Assembly: GCF_003950315.1 (NCBI RefSeq)
Contig: NZ_NGJT01000006.1
Location: 59,001 to 123,000 of the forward strand
Source: Vagococcus bubulae
Lineage (GTDB): Bacteria > Bacillota > Bacilli > Lactobacillales > Vagococcaceae
Direction: 5' to 3'
DNA: 64,000 nt
The position numbers were made by a program, and so were the translations under genes. The notes beneath the pieces were generated by a model. The model was not told the DNA's origin, did not search any database, and saw only the letters and a list, made by a program, of their open reading frames with translations. Of the stretch, positions 55,143-63,623 are shown piece after piece (positions within the stretch are counted from its first letter, which is position 1; every line of letters begins with the position of its first letter).

Positions 55143-57339
55143 ATTTCATGTGTTTTACTCGTGATGATATCTCTTTGTGTCTACCATGTACCATTGGTCT
55201 TGCTTGTGGATTTCCAAGATAACCGCAAGTTCGCTTAACCACATCACACGTTTTAGGGTCATTATTGTGACATTGTGGACATTCAAATCCTCGTTCAGTT
55301 GGATTAAAATCTCCTTCAAATCCACACTCATAACAATGATCAATAGGGGTATTTGTTCCAAGGTAGCCAACTTTATCATAAGCATAGTCCCACACAGCTT
55401 CTAATGCTTTTCTATTTTGTTGCAAGACCGGATATTCACAGTAATGAATAAATCCACCTGAACAATATTTAGGGTAATCTTTTTCAAAATCTAATTTTTC
55501 AAATGGCGTAGGATTTTTTCTCACATCATAATGAAAACTATTTGTATAGTATTCTTTGTCTGTAATGTTTTCAATCTCACCAAATTTTTTCTTATCTAAA
55601 CTGCAAAAACGATCTGTTAAACTTTCACTAGGTGTTGAATAAACACTAAAATGGTATCCATACTCATCTCCCCAGTCATCTGTATGCTGTTTCAAACATT
55701 TTAAAATATCTAAAGTAAATTCCTTGGCCTCTTTATTATTTTCCCACTGACCACCAAAGAATGAAGATGCTACCTCATATAATCCAATATAACCCAATGA
55801 CACTGTCGCACGTTTATTTTTAAATAACTCATCGACAGATTCATCTTTATTTAAACGTTCTCCAAAAGCACCATACATATATAAAATAGGCGCATTTGCT
55901 GGTGTTGCTTCTTTGCATCGTTTCACACGAAAAACTAACGCATCTTTGGCAATAGATAAACGCTCATCTAATAATGACCAAAATTTTTCTATGTCACCAT
56001 CAGCTTCCAATGCGATACGTGGTAAATTCAATGTGACTACTCCTAGATTCATACGTCCAGCATTAACTTCTTTACCTGTCTCATCTTTCCATCCTTGTAA
56101 AAATGATCGACATCCCATTGGTACTTTAAAACTACCAGTTAATTCAACAATTTTATCGTAATTCAATACATCAGGATACATTCTTTTAGTCGCACATTCT
56201 AATGCTAACTCTTTAATATCATAATTTGGATCACTTGGTTTCAAGTTAACACCATCTTTAATCGTAAAAATTAATTTTGGAAAAATCGCTGTACGATGTT
56301 CTCCCCCAAGACCTTTAATACGATTTAAGAAAATAGCTCGTTGAATTTCTCGCTCAAACCAATCTGTACCAAGACCAAATCCCAATGAAGTAAATGGCGT
56401 TTGACCGTTAGAAGTAAATAACGTATTGATTTCATACTCTAAACTTTGCATAGAATCATAAATATCTTTACTCGTTTTTTGTTTCGCATATTCATCGTGT
56501 TTAGACTCATCATCTATCCATTTTTTAGCATCTTCTAAATGTTTTTCATAATTTTTTTTCGCAAATGGCGCTAAAAACTCATCGATTCTATCAGCTGAAC
56601 AGCCACCATATTGACTAGATGCCACGTTTGCAATGATTTGTGAGATTTGTGCTGTTGCTGTTTGGATTGATTTAGGCGATTCTACTTCAGCATTTCCAAT
56701 CTTAAATCCATTGTTTAACATGCTTTCAAAATCAATTAAGCAACAATTTGTCATAGGTGAGTATGGATGATAATCCAAATCATGATAATGAATTTCACCC
56801 TTTTGATGAGCGTTTGCTACATGAGAAGGCAACATTTTTAATCCAATTGATTTGCCAACAATTCCTGCTGTCAAATCTCGTTGAGTATTAAACACATCAC
56901 TATCTTTATTAGCATTTTCATTTACTAATCGCTGATCTTTATTTAATAATTTACCAATTGTTACATTAATATCTGTTGATTCTGCCCGTTCAAAATCTCG
57001 CTTAGTTCGATAATTTATATATTCTTGAGCCAATGCATATTCACGATTTTCAAGTAATATGTGCTCTACAATATTTTGGATCTCGTAAATCTTCACATCT
57101 TTAGAAAAACGAGCTGTAATTTCAGATACAATCTTTAATACTAGTTCATCGATTTTTCTAATAGACAAGTCATCAATTGGACCATTGATTTTATTTTCTG
57201 CTTTCAGTAGTGCCGCTGTTATTTTTGCAGTGTCAAAATCAACTGTACGTCCATCTCTTTTAATGACATTAATCATATCAATTTCTTCTGACATCTTGCT
57301 CATTCTTTCGTTTAATTCTGCTGTTTCTATCATTATCAT
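55141..57339 (-). CDS. nrdD: Anaerobic ribonucleoside-triphosphate reductase NrdD
   Basis: A 732-residue class III reductase converting NTPs to dNTPs without oxygen. An N-terminal ATP-cone (about 22-110: MINVIKRDGRTVDFDTAKI) is followed by the ten-stranded barrel. The C-terminal zinc site CYEC...CPQCHNND precedes the glycyl-radical loop RTCGYLG (radical glycine near G706). The start codon could be either ATG of ATGATAATG after GGGAG. Two NrdR-like boxes upstream indicate repression by NrdR. Confidence 0.97.
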   Translation of the reverse strand: MIMIETAELNERMSKMSEEIDMINVIKRDGRTVDFDTAKITAALLKAENKINGPIDDLSIRKIDELVLKIVSEITARFSKDVKIYEIQNIVEHILLENREYALAQEYINYRTKRDFERAESTDINVTIGKLLNKDQRLVNENANKDSDVFNTQRDLTAGIVGKSIGLKMLPSHVANAHQKGEIHYHDLDYHPYSPMTNCCLIDFESMLNNGFKIGNAEVESPKSIQTATAQISQIIANVASSQYGGCSADRIDEFLAPFAKKNYEKHLEDAKKWIDDESKHDEYAKQKTSKDIYDSMQSLEYEINTLFTSNGQTPFTSLGFGLGTDWFEREIQRAIFLNRIKGLGGEHRTAIFPKLIFTIKDGVNLKPSDPNYDIKELALECATKRMYPDVLNYDKIVELTGSFKVPMGCRSFLQGWKDETGKEVNAGRMNLGVVTLNLPRIALEADGDIEKFWSLLDERLSIAKDALVFRVKRCKEATPANAPILYMYGAFGERLNKDESVDELFKNKRATVSLGYIGLYEVASSFFGGQWENNKEAKEFTLDILKCLKQHTDDWGDEYGYHFSVYSTPSESLTDRFCSLDKKKFGEIENITDKEYYTNSFHYDVRKNPTPFEKLDFEKDYPKYCSGGFIHYCEYPVLQQNRKALEAVWDYAYDKVGYLGTNTPIDHCYECGFEGDFNPTERGFECPQCHNNDPKTCDVVKRTCGYLGNPQARPMVHGRHKEISSRVKHMK

Positions 57340-57394
57340 CGAACTCCCTTAATATATTCAACTAATATCTTATCCCAACGAGAGCCTTTTTTCA

Positions 57395-57406
57395 ACTATA
57401 TATAGT
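57395..57406. promoter_or_regulatory. NrdR-like box, proximal to nrdD
   Basis: Perfect 12-bp palindrome ACTATATATAGT, matching the core of the NrdR box (ACAC-WATATATW-GTGT as I recall it). A TATACT -10 candidate for nrdD overlaps it on the minus strand. Confidence 0.7.
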
Positions 57407-57436
57407 ATATATTTTTGTAATTAAAGATTAAAAAAC

Positions 57437-57448
57437 ACTATATATAGT
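57437..57448. promoter_or_regulatory. NrdR-like box, distal to nrdD
   Basis: A second exact copy of ACTATATATAGT, flanked by ACAC-like bases, exactly 42 bp from the first. Pairs of NrdR boxes on one face of the helix are the norm; 42 bp equals four turns. A second TATACT overlaps it on the minus strand. Confidence 0.7.
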
Positions 57449-57519
57449 ATAAACGTTGATATGATAATATCTTTGATTTGTCAATAGTTATTTTGTTTTT
57501 TTATTCACTTAATCATAAG

Positions 57520-57561
57520 AAAAAGCGAAATATTCTGTATTAAAAGAATATCCCACTTTTT
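57520..57561 (-). terminator. Terminator-like hairpin upstream of the nrdD promoter
   Basis: A 16-bp stem without mismatches if G-T pairs are allowed (AAAAAGTGGGATATTC/GAATATTTCGCTTTTT), 10-base loop, then TTTTTCTT on the minus strand. It would end any transcript running through the rny terminator or arising from 57562-57700. Confidence 0.65.
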
Positions 57562-57574
57562 TATCTATCATTTC

Positions 57575-57685
57575 TTACTTTTCGTTTTTTATAAAAAATC
57601 TAATAGTCATTAAAAATGCTGCAATAACAAATAGTAGTTTACATTTATTAAATTTTGTAAACAAAAAACAGATGAATTTCTCCAT
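57575..57685 (-). CDS. Doubtful 36-residue hydrophobic peptide
   Basis: An ATG at 57685 opens 36 codons: a short basic head (MEKFICFLFTKFNKCK), then LLFVIAAFLMTIRFF and a charged tail IKNEK. The composition would suit a small membrane peptide, and a terminator-like hairpin begins 14 bases after its stop. Against it, no SD is visible and its first codons lie in the rny terminator stem. It may be chance. Confidence 0.2.
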   Translation of the reverse strand: MEKFICFLFTKFNKCKLLFVIAAFLMTIRFFIKNEK

Positions 57686-57694
57686 CTGTTTTTT
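57663..57694 (-). terminator. rny terminator
   Basis: A perfect 12-bp stem (AAAAAACAGATG/CATCTGTTTTTT) with an 8-base loop, 18 bases after the rny stop. Confidence 0.88.
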
Positions 57695-57712
57695 GTTTCT
57701 TATTGGTAAACG

Positions 57713-59269
57713 TTATTTAGCATAATCAACTGCTCTAACTTCACGAACAACCGTTACTTTAATGTGTCCAGGATATTCAAGCTCGTCTTCTATTCTCTTA
57801 CGAATGTCATGAACCAAAATAACTGCTTCATCATCTGTGACTTCGTTAGGTTTAACTACAACTCGAATTTCTCTACCAGCTTGTATAGCAAAACTTGTAT
57901 CAACACCTGGGAAATCATTAGCAATTCCTTCTAAACGTTCTAAACGTTTAATATAGTTTTCCAATGACTCACTTCTTGCTCCTGGTCGAGCAGCGGATAA
58001 AGCATCTGCTGCTGCAACTAAGACAGATATTACAGATGTTGCTTCTACATCACCATGATGAGAGGCAACAGCATTTATTACTACTGGATTTTCTTTATAC
58101 TTACTTACTAGCTCCGTTCCAATTTCAACGTGAGATCCGTCAACTTCATGATCCAATGCTTTACCAATATCATGTAATAGTCCCGCACGTCTTGCTAGAG
58201 TGGCATCTTCTCCTAGCTCTTCAGCTAAAACTCCCGCCAATTTAGCTACTTCTATCGAATGATTTAATACATTTTGACCATAACTTGTTCTAAATCTTAA
58301 ACGTCCAAGTATCTTAATTAGGTCAGGATGTAATGAGTGAACGCCCACTTCAAATGCTGCATTTTCACCATACTCACGAATCCGTTCATCCATTTCTTTA
58401 CGAGATTTTTCCACCATCTCTTCAATTCTAGCTGGATGAATTCGACCATCTTGAATCAATTTTTCTAATGTCATTCGTGCAACTTCTCGTCTAATTGGAT
58501 CAAATCCTGATAACACAACTGCTTCTGGTGTATCATCAATAATTAAATCAATACCAGTTAATGTCTCAAGCGTTCGTATATTTCGACCTTCCCGTCCAAT
58601 AATTCGACCTTTCATATCATCATTCGGTAACGTTACTACTGTCACAGTCAATTCTGATATTTGATCTGCTGCACTTCGTTGAATGGCTAAAGCTAACATA
58701 TTACGTGCTTTACGATCAACTTCATCTTTCACACGTTGTTCACTTTCTTTAATCAACATCGCTCTATCATGTGACAATTCTACTTTCATGTCATTCATGA
58801 TAATATCTTGTGCTTCATCTTTAGATAGATTAGCAATACGCTCTAATTCTATCTCTTGTTTTTCAATTAAGGTTGATACCTCTTTTTCCCGCTCATCAAT
58901 CAATTGCTTCCTTGAATCAAGTTTTTCCTCTTTTTCTTCAAGTGAGCGTTCGCGTTTTTCTAAAGAGTCATCTTTTCGATCAAGATTATTTTCTCTTTGT
59001 AACAGTCTATTTTCTTGATTTTTTAATTCAGCTCTTTCTTCCTTCAGCTCACTTTCAATTTCTAATCGGTATTGTTGATTCAGTTCTTTTGCTTCCAACA
59101 AATGCTCTTTTTTTAGAGTCTCAGCCTCTTTCTTGGCTTGTCGAATAATTCCGGTGGCAGTATTATTCGCTCCTTCTATAGACCTCTTATGTCGAGTCAT
59201 GGCAATAAAATAGCCGATTGCTAGACCTACAATTAAACCGATGATAGCAAGGAGTATTGTAGCAGCCAT
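57713..59269 (-). CDS. rny: Ribonuclease Y
   Basis: A 518-residue membrane-anchored endoribonuclease that starts mRNA decay. The order is an N-terminal transmembrane helix (about 3-24), a long coiled coil (about 30-200, Glu/Lys/Arg-rich), a KH domain with [19 protein letters not shown], and an HD domain with [17 protein letters not shown] and ASHHGD. It is monocistronic with its own promoter and terminator. SD GGAGGTG. Confidence 0.97.
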   Translation of the reverse strand: MAATILLAIIGLIVGLAIGYFIAMTRHKRSIEGANNTATGIIRQAKKEAETLKKEHLLEAKELNQQYRLEIESELKEERAELKNQENRLLQRENNLDRKDDSLEKRERSLEEKEEKLDSRKQLIDEREKEVSTLIEKQEIELERIANLSKDEAQDIIMNDMKVELSHDRAMLIKESEQRVKDEVDRKARNMLALAIQRSAADQISELTVTVVTLPNDDMKGRIIGREGRNIRTLETLTGIDLIIDDTPEAVVLSGFDPIRREVARMTLEKLIQDGRIHPARIEEMVEKSRKEMDERIREYGENAAFEVGVHSLHPDLIKILGRLRFRTSYGQNVLNHSIEVAKLAGVLAEELGEDATLARRAGLLHDIGKALDHEVDGSHVEIGTELVSKYKENPVVINAVASHHGDVEATSVISVLVAAADALSAARPGARSESLENYIKRLERLEGIANDFPGVDTSFAIQAGREIRVVVKPNEVTDDEAVILVHDIRKRIEDELEYPGHIKVTVVREVRAVDYAK

Positions 59270-59381
59270 AAAAACACCTCCATACTATCTTTATTATTGT
59301 GTTATTCGTAGATGTAAAACATATCACTATGACTAAATCATATATAAAATATGAGTGTATATATTTAACTATACATACTAT

Positions 59382-59410
59382 ATTCTAATCTTTGTTAAAA
59401 GGAGTGTCAA
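59382..59410 (-). promoter_or_regulatory. rny promoter
   Basis: Minus-strand consensus TTGACA (59405-59410), a 17-bp spacer and TAGAAT (59382-59387), giving a leader of about 105 bases. Confidence 0.83.
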
Positions 59411-59443
59411 CTTAAAAAAGAAGCCAAATACTAAAGCATAAAA

Positions 59444-59511
59444 AATAAACTACTGCTTAAAAGATATTAAATAACATGACTCGTTATTCTTACTTTAAAC
59501 AATAGTTTATT
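59444..59511 (-). terminator. recA terminator (branched)
   Basis: An outer stem AATAAACTA/TAGTTTATT extended by TTTAAAG/CTTTTAA encloses an inner hairpin AATAAC-GTTATT; TTTTTTAT follows on the minus strand, just after the recA stop. Confidence 0.7.
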
Positions 59512-59517
59512 ATACAA

Positions 59518-60576
59518 TTAATCTTCTAATTCTAAAGAAACTTCTTCAGATTTTTCATTTTCTTCTTCTGCTTCTTCAGGAGCTACACCATCCATATTAT
59601 AAGCTAAACGGACTTTTTGATAAATTTCTTCCATCATATCTGAATGCTCTGCCAAATATTTTTTGGCATTTTCACGCCCTTGACCAATACGCTCATCTTG
59701 ATAAGAATACCATGCACCACTTTTATTGACGATATCTTGGTCTGAAGCCATATCCAGTAATTCACCTTCTTGAGAGATACCTTCTCCATACATGATATCT
59801 ACTTCTGCTATTCTAAAAGGTGGCGCTACCTTATTTTTAACTACTTTAATTTTCGTACGGTTACCAATAATATCTGTTCCAGATTTTAATTGTTCTGCTC
59901 GACGAACTTCTAAACGAACTGTTGCATAAAATTTTAAAGCACGTCCGCCGGGTGTTGTTTCTGGATTTCCAAACATGACGCCAACTTTTTCACGAATTTG
60001 ATTGATAAAAATAGCAATGGTTTTCGTTTTATTGATTGTTCCAGATAATTTTCTTAAAGCTTGTGACATCAAACGAGCTTGAAGACCAACATGCGAGTCT
60101 CCCATTTCTCCATCAATTTCAGCTCTTGGTACAAGTGCTGCAACAGAATCGACAACAACGATATCAATTGCCCCACTAGAAACCAGTGCTTCAGCAATGT
60201 TTAACCCTTGTTCACCCGTATCCGGTTGTGATAATAATAACTCATCTATATTAACCCCTAAAGCACTTGCATATTTTGGATCTAATGCGTGTTCCGCATC
60301 AATAAATGCAGCCGTTCCACCAGCTTTTTGAACTGAGGCAATAGCATGTAAGGCAACCGTTGTTTTACCAGAACTCTCTGGACCATAGACTTCAACAATT
60401 CTCCCTCTTGGGTAACCACCAACACCTAAAGCAGAATCTAAAGCAAGAGAACCACTAGATACTGTTGAAATTTGTGTATCTACTTTTTCTCCTAACTTCA
60501 TGACTGAACCTTTACCAAAATCTTTTTCTATTTTTTTTAACGCAGCATCTAAAGCTGCTTTACGATTATCTGACAT
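59518..60576 (-). CDS. recA: Recombinase RecA
   Basis: A 352-residue strand-exchange ATPase and LexA co-protease. Walker A is [14 protein letters not shown], Walker [11 protein letters not shown], loop L1 [16 protein letters not shown], and the conserved [25 protein letters not shown] spans L2. The C-terminal tail is strongly acidic ([19 protein letters not shown]). A LexA-type box lies upstream, so SOS control is likely. It follows cinA, 97 bp apart, as in naturally competent Gram-positive lineages. Confidence 0.98.
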   Translation of the reverse strand: MSDNRKAALDAALKKIEKDFGKGSVMKLGEKVDTQISTVSSGSLALDSALGVGGYPRGRIVEVYGPESSGKTTVALHAIASVQKAGGTAAFIDAEHALDPKYASALGVNIDELLLSQPDTGEQGLNIAEALVSSGAIDIVVVDSVAALVPRAEIDGEMGDSHVGLQARLMSQALRKLSGTINKTKTIAIFINQIREKVGVMFGNPETTPGGRALKFYATVRLEVRRAEQLKSGTDIIGNRTKIKVVKNKVAPPFRIAEVDIMYGEGISQEGELLDMASDQDIVNKSGAWYSYQDERIGQGRENAKKYLAEHSDMMEEIYQKVRLAYNMDGVAPEEAEEENEKSEEVSLELED

Positions 60577-60612
60577 GTATGTACCTCCAGTTATTTTGTC
60601 TCTTCACTTTAT

Positions 60613-60641
60613 AATATACTTTTTTTTTATTAAAAAAGCAA
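60613..60641 (-). promoter_or_regulatory. recA promoter
   Basis: Minus-strand TTGCTT (60636-60641), a 17-bp spacer and TATATT (60613-60618), about 37 bases before the ATG. Confidence 0.7.
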
Positions 60642-60649
60642 GAAAAAAG

Positions 60650-60663
60650 CGAACAAATATTCG
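60650..60663. promoter_or_regulatory. LexA (DinR) box of recA
   Basis: CGAATATTTGTTCG matches the Gram-positive SOS box CGAAC-N4-GTTCG at all but one position. It lies 8 bp upstream of the recA -35 rather than over the core promoter. Confidence 0.72.
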
Positions 60664-60672
60664 TGTGTTTCA

Positions 60673-61887
60673 TCAACTATTTAATCGTATGAAATTGTAT
60701 CCATGTTTTATAGCACCGTCTTTCATGTAGGCTAAGTGACGTTTAAATATTCTTTTTTTACAGATAATATCTTCTTTATTGGCCAAGAAAAACCAAGTAA
60801 TCCCTTCAGGTAATTCATCATTACCATGGCTCATATCTCCTAATAACACCATCACATAATCTGTTTGAAACATCTCTAATCCAGATTTGGCTAACTCTTT
60901 CCCAAGCGCTTCATCGTCACTTTCCTCAATTGTTTGATTAAACATAGAAGACAACATGCTCTTGCTATTGACGTTAATCCCTGCTTTTACAACCTGTTCC
61001 CCACTATCTACCTCAGTTCCTACCGTAAAGAAACGACCATCCGTTAATAAATCAATCACTGATAATGTTTTTCTTTGTTTCTTTAATTGATTAATAACAA
61101 CTTCTTGAATGGTTAACTCTTCTCCATAACCATAAAAATAACGTTTTTCAATATCTAATATTTTTTCTTCCATTTCATCTAATAATTGGTTAGCCGTATC
61201 TAAATTTGAACTTTGTGCCGTAAGTCTTAACATCACTTCATTTGACTTAGCATAAGGTGCTACTGTTGGATTAGTTTGCGCATCGATAATGTCTGATAAA
61301 TCTGTTACTAATTGTGACTCCCCAATATCAATAAAACGTAAATAACGCGATACTAATTCTTTATGGTGTGGAGATAGTCTTCTGAGTAGAGGTTTAGCTT
61401 CTTGTTCAAACATAGCCGTTAATTCACTTGGTGGCCCTGGTAAAAGTAGATAATTAACATCATTCACTTCAATAAAAGCACCGCATGCCAAGCCAGTTGG
61501 ATTTTTTAATGTTATGCCTTTCTTAAAGGTGAGTGCTTGTTGTTTATTATTTTCTGGCATGACTTTATCTGTCGATGAAAACAAATGGTAAATCTTTTCT
61601 AGAGACTCTTCATCATATTCTAACGGTTCATTAATAAATTCACTCACTGCTTCTTTTGTTAAATCGTCTGTTGTCGGCCCCAGCCCTCCACACAAAATAA
61701 TTAACTCACTTCTTTTTGAAGCTAAATTCAACGTATCCATTAAACGTTTTTTATTATCTCCAACTGTTGTTTCAAAATAAACTTCATAACCTAAATCAGC
61801 TAACTCTTTCGATAAAAAAGCGCCATTTGTGTTAACAATTTGTCCCAACAGTAATTCTGTTCCTACTACAATCAGTTCTGTTTTCAT
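60673..61887 (-). CDS. cinA: CinA-family protein with degenerate C-terminal amidase domain
   Basis: A competence/damage-inducible CinA protein, 404 residues from the chosen start. The N-terminal MoCF-biosynthesis-like domain (about 1-170) is intact: VVGTELLLGQIVNTNG, GGLGPTTDDLTKEAV, LACGAFIEVNDVNYLLLPGPPSEL. A KH-like linker follows. The C-terminal domain is positioned like the PncC nicotinamide-nucleotide amidase, but its catalytic AES-x-TGG segment is replaced by VIDLLTDGRFFTVG and later motifs are unrecognisable. Deamidase activity is therefore doubtful. The start is the ATG at 61887 after GGAGGAA. It is upstream of recA. Confidence 0.88.
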   Translation of the reverse strand: MKTELIVVGTELLLGQIVNTNGAFLSKELADLGYEVYFETTVGDNKKRLMDTLNLASKRSELIILCGGLGPTTDDLTKEAVSEFINEPLEYDEESLEKIYHLFSSTDKVMPENNKQQALTFKKGITLKNPTGLACGAFIEVNDVNYLLLPGPPSELTAMFEQEAKPLLRRLSPHHKELVSRYLRFIDIGESQLVTDLSDIIDAQTNPTVAPYAKSNEVMLRLTAQSSNLDTANQLLDEMEEKILDIEKRYFYGYGEELTIQEVVINQLKKQRKTLSVIDLLTDGRFFTVGTEVDSGEQVVKAGINVNSKSMLSSMFNQTIEESDDEALGKELAKSGLEMFQTDYVMVLLGDMSHGNDELPEGITWFFLANKEDIICKKRIFKRHLAYMKDGAIKHGYNFIRLNS

Positions 61888-62030
61888 TCGTATTCCTCCA
61901 CTCATAAATTAAGATACGTTTTTTTCCATTTTATCACATTATATTTAAATAAAAAAAAGACTGAATTCAAAATAATATCAACCCTTTATGATAAACTGAA
62001 ATCAAATAATAACATACATGGGGGTAAATT

Positions 62031-62690
62031 ATGGGGCAATATAATAGCGTTTTCGATATCATTGGACCAGTCATGATAGGACCAAGTAGCTCACATACGG
62101 CAGGTGCAGCACGTATTGGAAAAGTCATCCGACGTATTTTAGGAGAACAACCACTTTCTGTTGATATCTATTTATATGAGTCTTTTGCAAAAACTTATCG
62201 TGGTCATGGAACTGATATTGCATTAGTTGGTGGGTTGCTTGGGATGGATCCAGATGATGACCGTTTATCAAAATCCTTGGAAATCGCTCATGAAAAAGGA
62301 ATGGAGGTGGCTTTTATACCTAAAATTGAAAAAGCTGACCATCCTAATCAAGTAAAAATGGTATTAAAAACAAAAGAGCGTAGCATGACATGTACTGGTA
62401 TCTCTATTGGTGGTGGCTCCATTCAAATTTCTGAGCTTAATGGTTTTAAAATTAATTTAGATTTCTCAACACCAACCTACATTACTTTCCATCAGGATAA
62501 GCCAGGAGTTGTTGCTAACGTAACACGACTATTATCTGAAAAAGATATTAATATCAGCACAATGACATTAACAAGAGAAGCCAAAGGAGAAAAAGCTATG
62601 ATGATTATCGAGGTAGATAATCGTGTGGATGGCTTACTCGATTCTCTTAGACAAATAGAACATATTGATGCAGTTGATTTTTTCAACTAG
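62031..62690 (+). CDS. sdaAB: L-serine dehydratase, beta subunit
   Basis: A 219-residue beta chain of the iron-sulfur L-serine ammonia-lyase giving pyruvate and ammonia. The N-terminal IIGPVMIGPSSSHTAGAARIG motif contacts the active site; a C-terminal ACT domain (about 148-219, PTYITFHQDKPGVVANVTRLL) is likely the serine-sensing region. It precedes sdaAA by 13 bp. The SD is GGGGG-like. Confidence 0.95.
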   Translation: MGQYNSVFDIIGPVMIGPSSSHTAGAARIGKVIRRILGEQPLSVDIYLYESFAKTYRGHGTDIALVGGLLGMDPDDDRLSKSLEIAHEKGMEVAFIPKIEKADHPNQVKMVLKTKERSMTCTGISIGGGSIQISELNGFKINLDFSTPTYITFHQDKPGVVANVTRLLSEKDINISTMTLTREAKGEKAMMIIEVDNRVDGLLDSLRQIEHIDAVDFFN

Positions 62691-62703
62691 AAAGGAAACA
62701 AAC

Positions 62704-63579
62704 ATGTTTGAAACAATAGAAGAATTAATTGTATTAGCTAACGAGCATGGTTCTCTCGCTGAAGCCATGATTCAAACAGAAATGACCGTATCACAACGTC
62801 CACGTGACGTCATCATTTCACATATGGAAAAAAACTTATCCGTGATGTTAAAGTCCATTGAAAAAGGTGTCGCAGGAGTAACATCCGTCACTGGATTAAC
62901 AGGTGGAGATGCTCCTAGGATGAATGAATATATCAATCAAGGAAACTTTTTAAGTGGCGAAACCATTCTACGTGCCGTACAAAATGCAATGGCAGTAAAT
63001 GAAGTAAATGCAGAGATGGGACTTATCTGTGCAACACCTACTGCTGGTAGCGCTGGAGTTGCTGCTGGAGTATTATCTGCTTTAACAGGGGAACGTAATC
63101 TATCAAAAGAACAACAGATTAACTTTTTATTTGCAGCTGGTGCCATTGGTTTAGTCATTGCTAATAACGCCTCTATCAGTGGTGCTGCTGGTGGGTGCCA
63201 AGCAGAGATTGGATCTGCTAGTGCTATGGCTAGTGGTGCTTTAGTCGAAACGTGTGGTGGAACACCTGAACAAGCATCACATGCCGTTGCAATAACCATC
63301 ATCAATATGCTAGGTCTTATTTGTGATCCCGTTGCCGGATTAGTTGAGATACCTTGTATTAAAAGAAATGCCTTAGGTGCTTCTCAAGCATTTATTTCTG
63401 CCGATATGGCTCTAGCAGGAGTTAAAAGTGTTATTCCTGTTGATGAAGTAATCGAAGCTATGCATCAAGTAGGAATGCAAATGCCTTCTGCTTTTAAAGA
63501 AACTGCTGAAGGTGGATTAGCAGCAACTAAAACAGGTAAAAAAATTATGCATCAACTTTACAATAATCAGCCTAAATAA
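62704..63579 (+). CDS. sdaAA: L-serine dehydratase, alpha subunit
   Basis: A 291-residue catalytic subunit holding the oxygen-sensitive [4Fe-4S] cluster. Candidate cluster cysteines lie in GLICATPTAGSAG, GLICDPVAGLVEIPCIKRN and VETCGG. The start is the ATG at 62704 (MFETIEELIVL), after AAAGGA; the longer frame from 62665 overlaps sdaAB without an SD. It forms an operon with sdaAB and has its own terminator. Confidence 0.95.
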   Translation: MFETIEELIVLANEHGSLAEAMIQTEMTVSQRPRDVIISHMEKNLSVMLKSIEKGVAGVTSVTGLTGGDAPRMNEYINQGNFLSGETILRAVQNAMAVNEVNAEMGLICATPTAGSAGVAAGVLSALTGERNLSKEQQINFLFAAGAIGLVIANNASISGAAGGCQAEIGSASAMASGALVETCGGTPEQASHAVAITIINMLGLICDPVAGLVEIPCIKRNALGASQAFISADMALAGVKSVIPVDEVIEAMHQVGMQMPSAFKETAEGGLAATKTGKKIMHQLYNNQPK

Positions 63580-63583
63580 AATA

Positions 63584-63617
63584 AGCACCTTGTTAGACTT
63601 CAATCTAATAAGGTGCT
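63584..63617. terminator. Terminator between sdaAA and the LPXTG gene
   Basis: Stem AGCACCTT-TTAGA/TCTAA-AAGGTGCT (one small internal mismatch) with a 6-base loop and T-rich flanks between convergent genes. Confidence 0.8.
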
Positions 63618-63623
63618 ATTTTC

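Larger units (their letters stand above)
57340..57712. other. Stretch between nrdD and rny
   Basis: About 370 bases with no well-supported gene. It contains two NrdR-like palindromes (57395-57448), a terminator-like 16-bp hairpin (57520-57561), a doubtful 36-codon frame (57575-57685), and the rny terminator (57663-57694). Confidence 0.7.
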
